This document shows positions 49,674 through 62,597 of a stretch of DNA of 64,000 bases, piece by piece. Both the position numbers and the translations under genes were made by a program. The stretch comes from Adineta steineri (Eukaryota > Rotifera > Eurotatoria > Adinetida > Adinetidae). Under the pieces are notes generated by a model. It made no database searches. It was not told where the DNA came from and saw only the letters and a list, made by a program, of their open reading frames with translations. The number at the start of each line of letters is the position of its first letter. Positions within the stretch are counted from its first letter, which is position 1. The stretch spans positions 17,496-81,495 of the forward strand of contig CAJNOI010000041.1 in NCBI GenBank assembly GCA_905250115.1, written 5' to 3'.

Positions 49674-50990
49674 GATAGAATAGATAGAATGAATCTTTTG
49701 TTTTGTTTGTGTTTGTTACTATTATTTGTTTTGAAGAATTTCTGAAGAATGTTATGTTTTTTTTCTGGTATTTTTTTGAACAGTTTGTTATGATATAAAT
49801 AAACGAAAGTGAAAATGAAAACAATTTTCTCTTGTATTTTATTATCAACCTTTCCAAAAATAGATCGAAATAATTTTATTTTATCTAAATATATTGAATT
49901 GCTTGATCTGAATAAAAAATATACCCACTAATCATCCGTTGTATACTTTAACAACATACAAATAAGGTTATATAGTGAAAATCTAATTTCTATTAATTAT
50001 AAATTATGATATTCACTAGGTAACCGTACTATGATAAAGAATAATATAGGTGTCATTCATTGTTAATGTATTGCGAATGACTCACATAGCAACTAGATGA
50101 AATACTGAAATATACATTGCCATTTTTTCTAGATTATATATATCGATTAAAATGTCAGATATATTAACATCTTATTCATCATGTATGTATGATAATCAGC
50201 TTGATAATAAGATGTACCCGTTTTAGTACAGTTTGGATTTTATATAGGTCATTTTTCATAAACATAAATTAGTCGAAAACTTATTATTAGGCTCATAGTA
50301 AATATCAGATCTATCAAGTTCAACGAATACTAAATTCGTGAGTTTCTTGCAATCAAAATGATGTTCTATTTTATATAATTCATCAATAATCAAGTTCATG
50401 ATAGTTCAAATAGTTGTTATTGTTCTTTGTAGTTTTTTCATAACCTTGTAATTTATGTCTAGGAATCTAAAGATTTGTTTTTGTTTTTAGTAACAGAAGT
50501 GTTTTTTCTTTATAACCATAAGATTCCTATTTTTATTCTTCCTAAACAAATATTGTTATCTAAATGATAACAGAAACGCACACCATATTTCTCAAATTTT
50601 GTTAGTAATAAAGATATATCAAGATGAAAAAAATCGAAAAGACAAGATAGTAATCGATATGGACAACAACGATATCTATTATGATACAGCACATGATTTT
50701 ATAAGTTTTTCTGGTATGATAAATCCCTACTTTTATCATCATTGGAAAAAAGGTGAAGTATTTATATCCTACTTTTCATATGTTATTTATATTTGAAAAA
50801 TAAAAATACAGAAAAATAAATGACATTCTATCGTGCCGATCATGCGTAACGAGAGGAAAATATAAACAACACAACCTTGAAAAGGTTTAATAAAATTATA
50901 TAAAGCAGCTGATAGAATATTAATTTTTGTGGCTGATTTAACTATTGATAATGATGAGTTTTATTTTAGATTCATAGAATCTCCACCAGA
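49674..50990. other. Intergenic, no gene seen
   Basis: AT-rich spacer. It has AATAAA at about 49797 (3' end of the upstream gene) and a TTTATTTTAG acceptor at 50968-50969 shortly before the gamma-glutamyl hydrolase start. The ORF at 50599-50796 has no supporting features. Confidence 0.4.
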
Positions 50991-52334
50991 ATGATGATCA
51001 AATTATTTTTGACAATTCTAGTCATCTTACAAAGTAAGGCATACGATACAGTAAAACGTGTATCTAATGAAAACACTCGACCAATAATTGGTAAATAATA
51101 AAAGATAATTGAATAATCAAATATAATATTCTTATATATAAAATAGGGATTTTGAGTCAACCAACTCCATATGATTGGCAAAAACCAAATGGTACTACGT
51201 ATATAGCAGCTTCCTATGTGAAATATGTCGAAGCAACTGGTGCTCAAGTTGTACCTATTCTGTATAAAATCCTAGAAATATAATAAAATAATGATTTATA
51301 TTTTTATTTATTTTCAAGAATGAATCAATCCATCGAATATTATTCACATTTATTTAATTCAATCAATGGGTTTGTTAATAAATAAACACACACAATCATC
51401 TTTTTTTATCATTTTAGAGTACTCTTTCCTGGTGGTGATTCAACTGATGAGTATTTGTATGTTGCAAACCTTTTCTATGTTTGGTCATTAAAAGTAAAAT
51501 ATAAGAATAATTTTTATGAAATGATTTGTTTTCTTCTAGCAATTTGATGAAACACAAAGAGTTTTTCCTATATGGGGAACATGTCTTGGTTTTGAAGTAT
51601 TACTCATGTTAACAAGACGTTCAACTGATGTTCTCGAGCCATGTAAAGGATATGATTTTGCAACAGAACTCACTTTTACGCCTGGTATTACCCTTATTTG
51701 ATTCTAAACTGAATTTTGATTCATTTTTTCTTTGTCTAATTATGAATAGATGCAGCTAATAGTCGATTATTAGGATCATCATTACCATTAAGTGTAAAAA
51801 ATAGCTTGGAAAATGAACCAACAACAGCAAATTATCATAATTTCTGTATCCGACCAGAAGTAAGAATTACAAAAGTTTAATTTTAATTATGAATAAAATA
51901 TTTATAATAATAAAGAATTTTACAAATGATCCTGTATTATCAACATTTTATAAAATGTTAACAATAAGTCCTGATTTAGAAGATCGAACATTTGTTTCAA
52001 CTATGGAAAGTAAGATTTTCTAATTCTATTCTTACAATAATAATGAATATATTTCTCTCTCTCTTAAGGTCGTCGTTATCCAATTTTTGGTGTTCAATGG
52101 CATCCAGAAAAGAATGCATTTGAATGGCGAGTAAATACAACTATTCCTCATACAAAAGATGCTATTGATGTTATGCAATATATGGCAAATTTTTTTACTA
52201 ATCAAACACGTCAAAATACAAATCATTTCGATTCATTACAAGATGAATTAAAATATCTTATATATCAATATACACCAGAATTTATGGGTTTAGATGTATC
52301 ACATTTTCAACAAATGTATTTCTTTTATAAATAA
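50991..52334 (+). CDS. GGH: Gamma-glutamyl hydrolase
   Basis: Eight exons: 50991-51090, 51147-51261, 51319-51369, 51418-51493, 51540-51684, 51750-51859, 51916-52009, 52069-52334. They give 318 aa, the usual family length. A signal peptide ([17 protein letters not shown]) is followed by RPIIGILSQP, the start of the class I glutamine-amidotransferase-like fold. The nucleophile is Cys129 in WGTCLGFE and the catalytic His is His242 in [13 protein letters not shown], both canonical for peptidase family C26. VLFPGGD forms the oxyanion region. Several N-x-T/S sites suit a lysosomal or secreted glycoprotein. The enzyme removes gamma-linked glutamates from folate polyglutamates. The MTHFSD and SLC46-type genes nearby are also linked to folate by family, probably by coincidence. 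Confidence 0.95.
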
Positions 52335-52379
52335 TATCTTCTAATAGAAATACTATATAAAAACAAAAAAAACATATTT

Positions 52380-52700
52380 TTAATATTTTAATTTTTCAAT
52401 AAAATGATCATCAGTTCTATAAAATCGAATATTTTTACTTATTCTTAATGGCCATGTTACAAGACGATAATAACCATTCATTATATTTGGACATATCTTT
52501 TCGAATGGTTGCATCCATATCCACCATGGTGTTAATAATAATGCGAAAGGTATAATAAATAATAATAAAATAAACAAAAGTATAATTCGATATATCCAAA
52601 TAACCATAGTAACTTTAGAATTTTGTGTACTGATTGATGATATCGTTGAACTACTAGTGTGTCGTGCCCATGAAGTAGACGATTCAATACGACGAGACAT
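52380..52700 (-). CDS. Small single-pass membrane protein (106 aa)
   Basis: An uninterrupted ORF with a Ser/Thr-rich N-terminal 30 residues and one long hydrophobic segment (about residues 32-60, IWIYRIILLFILLLFIIPF). An aromatic PWWIWMQPFEK turn and a basic, aromatic C-terminus (YYRLVTWPLRISKNIRFYR) follow. Its 3' end lies only 45 nt from the end of the gamma-glutamyl hydrolase gene on the other strand, so the two converge. Its start is 56 nt from the serpin start on the plus strand, a divergent pair probably sharing a promoter. I do not recognise the family. An ER or plasma membrane location is inferred. Confidence 0.65.
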   Translation of the reverse strand: MSRRIESSTSWARHTSSSTISSISTQNSKVTMVIWIYRIILLFILLLFIIPFALLLTPWWIWMQPFEKICPNIMNGYYRLVTWPLRISKNIRFYRTDDHFIEKLKY

Positions 52701-52756
52701 TTGAAATATGTTTAGACTGATGGCGCTTTTTTTTTAAATTTTTTGTTTAGTTCAAT

Positions 52757-54048
52757 ATGGTTAGTATATGATACTAAAATTGAACTTTGATAAATATTCG
52801 AAAGATCTAATTACCAATAATATATTTAGACTGATAATCATGATGATATACTTGAATTTCCTTTACGATTAAGTAAATTATGTTTATCAAATATTCGTGA
52901 TGATAGTGCATGTATATCACCCGTAGCTATCGAAGCAGCATTTCATGCTTTATCATTTTCCAACAAATCAAACAAAAAGATGCCAATTGAATATTATAAT
53001 TACTTTATTATTAATAACGATTCTATCAAATCACTTCGTAAAGATCTTAATGTATGTAATATAAAAGTTTCTTTTTAAAGAAACAAATGTATTTATTAGG
53101 AAGAAACTATGAAATATTTCAATACAGAATTTCAACTTCATACTTTAGTTGATTATGAAGAAAAAAAAATTCTTTTAAATCAACTTTTAAAACATGTCTT
53201 TGAACAAACATTTCTATCATCACAAAAACTTCTTAATCAAATAATTATCGAATCAATGACTTTAATATCATGTAGTTCATTAATTTTTCGACCATTTAAA
53301 AGCGAACATTGGGAACAACTCTGGTAAAAAACATTTCGATTAAATATTGTTATTTTGATTAAAAATATAGGTCATTAAAATTTCATACCAATATTGATTT
53401 ATCTATTGAAACAGAATTTTATTATACAAAAGGTTTTTTTCGTGTTGCTTTTCATAATACATTTCATAAAATTGAAATACCTGGTCAAATCATTGATGGA
53501 ATTCAAATGAAATTAATTATTCTACTTCCAAGGTTATTTATTTAATTGATTAAAAAAAAATTCATCTTTTTATTCTATTCTATCTGAGATGTTCATCTGA
53601 TCTTGTTCATCTATATGCAAACATAAAAGAATATCTTAATCTACCATTTTCATCAGCATTTATTGGTGTTTGTATACCAAAAATTTCCATAGATATCGAT
53701 ATGAATTTAAATGAATTATTGAAAAATTTCAATAATTCATATAATCTCGGAGAATTCAATGAACAAATTCATTTATGTATGTCTTAGGAAAATGAAAATC
53801 CTGTTTTATTTAGTTTTGGTTCTATTCTAGCGAATGCATATTCTTTAGGACGTTTTATTCTTGATATGAATATAGATAATCCTAAACAAATATTAACACA
53901 TTCAATTGATCTTTCACCAGTAACTCCATGGGTATTTTTTGCTAATCGTCCATTTCTATTTCTAATAACATATGGTGATTATTATTTATTAATTGGACAA
54001 ATGTTAGGTCCTAAAATTGGTCAAGAAAGAAGAAAAAAAAATTTCTAA
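52757..54048 (+). CDS. Serpin-like protein, divergent, probably non-inhibitory
   Basis: Exons 52757-52759 (ATG alone, tentative), 52830-53051, 53100-53323, 53371-53532, 53589-53776 and 53831-54048 give 338 aa. Serpin landmarks: helix A/B region SACISPVAIEAAFHALSFSN, strand 3A-like SLIFRPFKSEHWEQLWSLKF, and the C-terminal signature VFFANRPFLFLITYGDYYLL then IGQMLGPK, equivalent to FxxxHPFLFxIxxxxxxxxLFxGxxxxP. The hinge before the reactive loop, normally E-E-G-T-E-A-A-A, is replaced by NIDNPKQILTH. The small-residue run needed for loop insertion is missing, so protease inhibition is doubtful. It is shorter than typical (about 380-400 aa) and has no signal peptide, so it may be an intracellular clade-B-like serpin. 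Confidence 0.75.
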
Positions 54049-54352
54049 AGAACGAAACTATCATTACAATATAAATTTGAATTACATTGTCTTGAATAAG
54101 AAAGAAAAAAATCAATTTTCTTCATTCTAATTTAAAATAACCATAGAGAGAGAGAGGGAAGGAGAAATTCTTTTTCAGTCTTTTTAACCAAATGAAGACT
54201 ATTGATTGTTGTTATTCACTTCATTTTTATTACTATTACCTCTTTTCTTTTCAAACATTAATCAAACAAGAAAAAAAAAGAACGAGAAACAGAGAAGTAA
54301 AGACACCTTTTCTTTTCTACGACAATATTTTAAATCGTATGTGTGACAAATT

Positions 54353-56069
54353 ATGATGGATTCATCATCAAATGATTCACGCTGTGAAATGTGCTCATCG
54401 ATAAATGATAAAAAATGTTTTTCTTGTGATCATTGTCATTTATTAATGTGTTATGATTGTTTTCAAAAACATACAAATCAATTAATTGAAGAATATTCAC
54501 AATTACGAAAACGTTTTTTACAATTAACAAATTTAATTAATAATAAACGAGAATTACTTGTGACATTTGAAGATTATTGTATACGTAATGTTAATTCGGT
54601 TTTTGATGAAGTACTTAACGATTTACAAAGTTTTCGAAATGAAAGTATTGATTATGTTAAACAACATTTTCAAGATGCTAAAGTAAGTTGTTTTATTTTA
54701 AATAGTTTTCAAATTAAATAATTTCTACTAGATTATTATATCAGATATGATTACTAATATAAAACCATTGACAATTAAATTCGAACAAGAATCGATTCAT
54801 GATAATAAGAATATCAAATTTGATTTCGATAATCAACATAAACAAATTAATACGATAGAAGATTGTCTTAATCTATTTTCTTCACCAAATATGAAATTAA
54901 AAATGTTTACGTATCCACGAAATAAACTTGATTTACATTGTCAATTATTATTAAATTCATGTACAACAATAAATACATTTTCTCCTTCATCACTGGATAA
55001 ATTAATCTCAGCACAATGTTTATATAGTCAATCGAACGAAAATGAAAATAAAAAAATTATTGTTGATACAGAAATTGAAGAATTTAGTCAAAATATTTAT
55101 ACAACAAAACAAATACAAACTGATTCTATGGTTGAATCGAATTGTAATACAGATAATGATGAAGATGATGAATTTTTTTCTTTACAAGATGAATTAAGTA
55201 GTGAACATTATTTAAGTACACGTTATGTTTGTCAAGGTACAATATTAACACATAATGAAGTTGATCGTATTGCAAGTGATGGTGAACATTTGCTGTATTT
55301 TTCTGATGAAGCAAAATTACTTTGTTATGTTACAAATATTTCATCAGATAAACAAGTAAATGAAATATCAATTACAAAAGAAATAACATGCCGATGGCCA
55401 CATTATCCTATACTTGATTTAGTTTATTCACCATCGTCATCACAATTTGTTTGCGCAACACGAAAAGGTCTTTATACATGTGCTGTTGATTCAAATAATG
55501 ATGATTCAACTATTGATATACAAATGCAATTAACACAACATTGGTCTTATGTAAGATTATCAGCTGATAAAAATTTCTTATGGCTTTGGACGGATACACC
55601 ACGTTTAAGTCAATTACATGTTTATTCACCTAAAACATTTCATTGTATAAAAATATTTAATTTAAATGATTATCAATGTTTTTCAAATAATAGTACATCA
55701 TTTTGTATACAGAAAAATGTAATTGCAACTGTATTTCAATTTAAACAAATGATAAATACAACAGTATATAAAAAAAAATTTCATATTACATTTTGTGATA
55801 GTACAGATTTACATGAATTATGTACAATACGTTTAGGTGAATGTGATATTGACCATGAAATTCGTGCGAATAATGATGGAATTTTTTTTCTAACAAATGG
55901 AAAAAATCTATTATGGATTGTTGATCGTCATGGAAAAAAAGAATATGTTAAATTATATCGTACTGGACGTGCTTTAACAATACATGGAACAAATCAAATA
56001 TTAATAGCTAATGGTACACATCAATTACAATGTGTTGAAAACTTACAAAATGTCTATAGAAATATATAA
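54353..56069 (+). CDS. B-box-like zinc finger, coiled coil and probable beta-propeller protein
   Basis: Exons 54353-54682 and 54732-56069 give 555 aa. Residues 11-40 contain CEMC...CFSCDHC...CYDCFQKH, a Cys/His array like a B-box or degenerate zinc-binding motif. A helical coiled coil follows (LIEEYSQLRKRFLQLTNLIN). A Ser/Asp-rich linker leads to a beta-rich C-terminal 300 residues with repeated strands (GTILTHNEVDRIASDGEHLL, SSSQFVCATRKGLYTCAV, LSADKNFLWLWTD) suggesting a WD/NHL-type propeller. The order is TRIM/NHL-like but no RING is present. A ubiquitin-ligase role cannot be claimed. It shares architecture with the gene at 47580-49673, which lacks the zinc motif. Confidence 0.75.
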
Positions 56070-56542
56070 TACTATTTTCAATAACCTTCGAAAAGAATAA
56101 AACCTTATTAGTATAGTGTAATTTGATGAAATATACATAATACATTTATGAGTTTGATTAACTGACATGTTTTCTTTTTGCTTGTACAAGATATTTAAGG
56201 TATAAAAGAACAAAAAAATTCATTTGATATTAAGTACTTGTATATAATAGAGTGACACTTTGTTTAATGATTACGAATAGAGCACTTGAAATGATTCATT
56301 TCAAGATGAATAATATGTTAAAAGAAGCTTGTTGAATTACATTTAGAAAATTTTTAAGTGAATGACACATCTTTTATAGTATAACGCATTTTATTATTCA
56401 TTTTCAACAATCGGTCGCATATACAAGCACACATATTTCATTTCTGTACACTTCTATATACAGTACAGGCACAAAAAGAAAAGCAAATAATTATCTATGC
56501 TACAACAAAGAACAAAGTGAAAGAGAAAAACAAAAAAAAAGT
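56070..56542. other. Intergenic between convergent genes
   Basis: Shared 3' region of the propeller gene (+) and the TASOR-like gene (-). AATAAA lies at about 56097. No coding feature was seen. Confidence 0.4.
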
Positions 56543-59500
56543 TCAACTATGTTCACTGTCGTTAGATTCATCCGATTGAACACGATTTAATACACGCGCA
56601 GAAAATGTCTAACACAATACAGAATAGCAAACAAAAACAAAAAACAGAAAAATGAAAGGTAATTAATACACTATTATATTTATCTCTTAATTTCTCGATC
56701 GTTGTATCATACTTAATACTTTTTCACTATCATTATGAGTAAAAGTTTTAGGATTATTTTGCGTTATTGTATCAGATTTTGTTTTTGATGAATGTGATGA
56801 TGATGATGAGGGTGATGATGCTGTTGAAGACCAATAAGCAGTATCATTATTTGTGGATAGAGAAGGATATGATTCATTTGTTTTATTTTGAAGAAGTAAT
56901 TGTAAATTTTCAATTGTTTTCGATGGTTTAGAATCAAAACCATTCGAATAATTTGTTTTTGTTGATTCACTTTGATCGTTATATTTATTTTTATAATATG
57001 ATGAATTAACACTAAAATATAGAAGAAAAAAACAACATAAAACCTATAAGATTACAATTGTTAATACGATACAGAAGCAAAGATTAAGTATACATATATA
57101 GTCTATGAACAATAGCGATGACAAATATACATCTTGTAAGTTTTTATTAACTAGAAAAACTTATTTTCTACAAAAAATAAGTCTTTCTACTATATAAAAT
57201 CTTTCAAAGTTCCGTGAGAATGATATCATATATATACAAAAATACAAAACATGCACTCATATCCATCACCATTACTCTATTTATTAATTTCGAGCAGAAT
57301 TTATTATTGAATTATGAACTAATCTAAATTAAAATATGATAATCAAAACGTACGAAGAAAAAAAATTATACAAGAATTAATAAAAATATATCTGAACCAA
57401 CAACTATTGCCACTATAGGAATGTTTTTTTTTCTACCAAAAATAAAGTATAAAAAATATATTATTGATGAAAAAAATTAAATCAAAAGTTTAATGATTAT
57501 CTATTCATTTAGAACTGAATTTTACAGAAAGAATTATGAATCCTAGAGATTTAATCGATATAGAAGGGAACACTAGAAGATTTTCTATATACATATTAAA
57601 ATAGAACCTTTCAAATGAAAACTAATGGTATTTGATAATGAGCAAATTGATCTCTAAAAACAAGAACACATATGGCGGATAAATACAAATTATGTGTCTT
57701 AATTAAATGTAAAAGAGATAGTTGTAATTCAAAAGAAAACATTTTAAGATTAGTTATAATAGATTTAGATATGATTAAACCTATGGTTACATCTCTATTT
57801 AATAAATTGAATGATTCTTATTTTTTCTTTCTTACTTTCTATCTGTAGCAGTTATGGGAGAAGCATTGTGACGACGTACTGGTGGTGATTTTGTAAACTT
57901 AAAATCCATAAGTGCTGGTGGTGGTGTGGGTAATACGTTCGCATTTGCAAAACGTGGATGTTCAGCAACTGATTGATGATTATAATTAAATCGTTTATGA
58001 CGTACAGGTTGTCGTTGTTGAAGATGCTGTACACTATTCGATGGAATTAACTCATTTATATTACGTTGATGATACACTGATGATAATGAATTTCGATAAG
58101 GTATCTCCGTAAACATTTCATGTCGATCAGATATTTGATTCGAATAATTTTTATGATGTTGATGATTAGATGAATTAAATGATTGTTTTCCTTGCTGTGA
58201 TCGACGACGATTATTAGTTGATGATGAACTTGATGATTGGGAATATTTTGATGATTTCTTATTTGATTCTGTTGATGATGTAGAATTTTTAATTGATGAA
58301 CTATGTGAATTACTTGGTGATCGTCGTCGATGACGATCTTTTGATTTTGAACGTGAACGAGAAGGTGATAATTTTGTTTTTGAATTATCTGTTGTTAATA
58401 CACTAGAACTACTATTTGAAATCGTTCGACGTTTTCCATTAAGATCATTTCGATAATCACGATCATTAGTAATTGTAGGAACAGTAGTTTTAGATTTAAT
58501 ACCTGAATCATTTTGATTAATTTTATCATTATGTTCAATTTCATTCGTTGTATTTGTTGGTGAAGAAATTGAATCAACTTTAATACGTTTAATTATTGGT
58601 TCTTCTTGTATATTTGTTTGATTATCTTTTGATACATCTATAGTTTGTTTTTCATCTTGATTTTCACTTGATATTATTGATCGATTGGAAACTAATGTTA
58701 CTGTTCGATTTGAAGATACATTTTTTTGTCCTGATTTATCATGTCTAGAATTATCTGATGGACGGGTATAACGTTGAGAAGAATTCGAACGTTTTGATAC
58801 TGAACTTTTTTTATTCGTATTATTATTATTATTATCATCATCATCATACGATCGTCTTCGTTGATTACGATTATCATCGGAATGTTTCGGTTTATTTTGA
58901 TTTTTAGTTGGACTAGATGATTTTGATATATAAGCTTCTTTTGTTAATAATTTAACAAATTCATCACGTGATCGATTGGAATCATTTTTAACTAAAGGTA
59001 TAAGAATATTTTCATTATCTAGTAAAGCTTCATTTATAGTTAATAAATGATTATCATTAATAGGACTATTTTCACTAGATGAAGATTCTAATTGTCTTAA
59101 ACATGCTTTAAGAACGGCTTCTTCTGTAGGAATAAATTCTTCAGATTTAGTTGTTATAAGTATATTTGATACTTGAGTTTCTTTTTGTCGATATTGATCT
59201 AATTGTTCTAATAATTTATGACAACGATCATTGTAATTTGGATCATTAAAAATTTTATTTGGTTCATTGGGTAATGTTGGAATGAGAGTAAGAGGTAGAA
59301 GTGATTGAGTATAGACTGACATATTCGTAGTTGGTAATGGTGGTAGTGACAGTGGTGGCGGTAAGGGTGGAGGTGGAGTTAATGCTCGAAAACGTTCATC
59401 ATGATCATTTAATCCTTGAGAAGATGGAGAATCAATATCCATATCAATAACAGAATTGATATCTTTGAAAGAAAAATGAAACTAATCATATTTTAATTTA

Positions 59501-61709
59501 TTTGATAAAAATTACCTTCAATTGTACTAGGATTTTTCTCTTGATTGATTTCATTAGAATTTATTTGATATTTTTCAATAAAAACTCCAACAAGTTCAGC
59601 TAGAAGATGTTTTACATGAGAACGGTTTTCATTTTTATATTCCCGAGAAAAAAAATCTAATAAATCCGATGACATTGTTTTATTCGATGATGTTATTGAT
59701 ACTTTATGTTCTTTTAATAATTGTCTACCATTTGTAACATATAATTTTGTATTTACTCCTGATGTTGATGATGATGATGGACTAACACTTAATGATTTTG
59801 AATTCTTTTTTTCATTGATATGTTGTTGTATTCGTCTCTGCCGTTTTTCACGTAAACGTAAACGTATTTGTTGAGAATTTAATTGTTTTTCACGTTGTAT
59901 TAAATCATTTGATATTTCAATTTGTTCATAAGCTAATCTATTTTCATTTTGTTCTAGATCAATATAAAGTTGATTATCTGTTGTAGATTTTATTAAACCA
60001 AAATTAAAACAATCAACAACTGATACACCTAAGGATGAATAATCAATACCATTTGAATGTTTAGTAAATTTATGCATATTATCAGTATGATTATCATTTA
60101 ATGAACGTTCATATTCATCATTTGATACTTCATGGATAACATATGGTACAAGTGTATAACTTGTTTTAGGTGGTAAACCACTTTTTGGATCATAATAATG
60201 ATTAAGACGTTTTTGTTGTTGTAAAGCATGTTTAACAGATTGAAATTCTAAATAAAATATATTTCGAGTTTGTTTAACTGTTTTTAAACGTGGATCAATT
60301 AATACGACAGAAGTATTTAATGGTATATAAATGGATGAAGTACTTCTAGTTATTAAAACAAATTCATCTGAAGAATTCGATTTTGTTGATTTTATTGATG
60401 GTGAACATTCACTTTGAGATCGTTCAAGTAATAAATGTTGAGGAGATAATGGAATAGTTTCTAAAGATATTTCACGTCTTGCTCGTAATAAACGGGGATC
60501 ACGAGTAGTGGATATTGATTGAACACAGTTTGTTTGTTGATCTTCTATATTTGTAGATACTGTTAAAGGTGTATTTGAATATAATCGATGATATGGAACC
60601 ATAAAATGATTAGGATATTTTGTAACAGTTGAATCATTTGTAGTTGTATCCTGAGTAGGTTCATCCCAAGTACCAGAATTTAATATTGTAGGTTTAGCTG
60701 GAGTTGAAGATATGGGTATTGTTGATCGATCAGATGTTTTAGTTTTTATTGTTGGTTCTTTATTTGTTGTTTTACTAGTACGACGTTGAGATTCTTGACT
60801 GGGTGTAGATTTTATTGTAATTATGGATAATAATTCTGGTGAAAACTTTTCAGTAAGATCATACCAAAGAATAGCAATTGGTAAAATTTGCGGTGGACGA
60901 GAAACAGTTTCGAAATTTTCATGTTCATAACAGAAGATCTTAATAAATAAATGAAATTATTTAATAATTATGTTCCCAAAACTTACCAAAGAATTTGCTA
61001 ATAGATCATCAATATGACGTTGTTCTTTATTTATTGATTGAATTTTACAAAAATGATGATCATAATATAACTGTGCCGATAACTGATTATTCGTTTCTGA
61101 TGGTATAGTAGCATAACCTTTTCCTAAAAGGATTTTACAAACAAGTAATCCAAATCTATAAAGTCCCTGAGCACCAGATGAAGTTAGCAGAACATCTGGA
61201 CGTTTTGATAAATGAACACCATCTTTTGGATTACCGAGATGTTTATCAATAGGAAATGATAATTGTTCACATTGAATACCATTATTTGCAACATTTAATG
61301 CAACATCACGATAAGTAATTAAATGAAAAGCTAACCGTTCAATTGGATCTTGATCTTTTTTCATTTTAATTCTTTTTTCACTAAAAAAAAAGTTTTATTA
61401 GAATAAAATATTTAATTTCTTTCGTATTTTACTTGTATAATTTTTGTAATTTTTGATTACGTATTGTATCACATGATTTACATCCATTTGGTCGAAAATC
61501 AAATTGTGCTTCTAATGCACATGATTTAATATCATCGAATAATTCAGTTACATTACGACTATCAGGTTTTTCGGATATAACAACGTCTTTGAAAAAAAGA
61601 AAATAAATAAATAAATATTATTTTATTACTTGAATTAATATATAATACTTTTAGTTGATGTATGAGTTTTGGGTATGATAAATGGTTTTTTACTATCACG
61701 ATCTTCCAT
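56543..61709 (-). CDS. TASOR-like (DUF3715/PARP-like domain) protein, about 1338 aa
   Basis: Exons (minus): 61649-61709, 61433-61586, 60987-61380, 59516-60938, 57836-59462, 56720-57011 and 56543-56608, all phase-consistent. The folded part is N-terminal (about residues 20-260): LLTSSGAQGLYRFGLLVCKI with LLGKGYATIPS, then FCYEHENFETVSRPPQILPI and AILWYD. This resembles the pseudo-PARP DUF3715 domain of TASOR/TASOR2, which has a similar ending of the form YExxxxFxxVxRPxQxLPxAI. TASOR is a scaffold of the HUSH silencing complex that represses transposons and transgenes. Most of the rest is disordered, with a Ser/Arg tract (SRSRSKSKDRHRRRS) and poly-Asn/Ser runs. A TTTTTAG acceptor lies 2 nt before the ATG. 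The last short exon is chosen over read-through to TAA at 56687 because its junction is in phase; the alternative terminus remains possible. Confidence 0.55.
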
Positions 61710-62597
61710 GTCTAAAAAGAAAAGAAAAATGAACTTCTGTAATTTTAAACGTAGACGAACGAGTTGTAGAAAAGAAAAAAGGATGACTTAGTGTCCAAAA
61801 AAAACGCATTTTCTTCATAGAAAGAACACAAAAGGTAACAACCACGTGACTCAGTTTCTTTTGTTTTTTTGGGCAAATGAAATCTATTGTCTGTCAATTA
61901 TAAAAGATTTATTTTATTTCAAATGAAACAAGATATATATAGACAAAAGATTATTTAAAATCTTTTCATTATATGTTACTATTGTCTTATTTAACATTTT
62001 TTTAACAATAAATGTTAGTAGAAACTATATTATGCATCGTTTAAGTAAATTAAAAGCATATGCGCCATGGAAATATTTGATAAAAGAACAAAAAAAAGAA
62101 AAAGAAAAATTACAAAAGTTAAAAATTTACCTTGAATAATATATATTATTTAAATCATATTCTATTTAAATTGGGTTAGTCGAATTGAACGAATGAGAAG
62201 AAAATCTTCTTATAAAATAACAAATCAAATTGAATTGACATAAAAAAAAATGTGTTTGACGTATTAAAAAAAATAGAACCGAGGTCAATCTGTGATGTTT
62301 CTTTCTTATATCATGATTATACATAGGTCACCATCACAACCTTCTTGTTTATTTTCTTTTTTTTCTAATCATATATCCAAACTAGACCATTCTGTTGAAA
62401 TATTTCAGTGATAAGAAAAGTAAATAGACAAATTTTATAACGAACAGAACGAAAAAAAAAGTATAAACTGTCAAGGATTTTTATTAGCGACAACTATAGA
62501 AAAACAAAATTATATTGATTGGTTATTTTCTCTTATCAAATATATCATCAAGCATATATTTATTTGTTATTTAAAATTGAAATTTTTAATTATTCAA
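61710..62597. other. Divergent promoter region
   Basis: About 890 nt of AT-rich DNA between the TASOR-like gene (-) and the BTB gene (+), transcribed away from each other. It presumably contains both promoters. No exon or repeat was recognised. Confidence 0.4.

Noticed and set aside
50599..50796. 65-aa ORF before gamma-glutamyl hydrolase
   Set aside because: No homology pattern, no splice link to the downstream gene.
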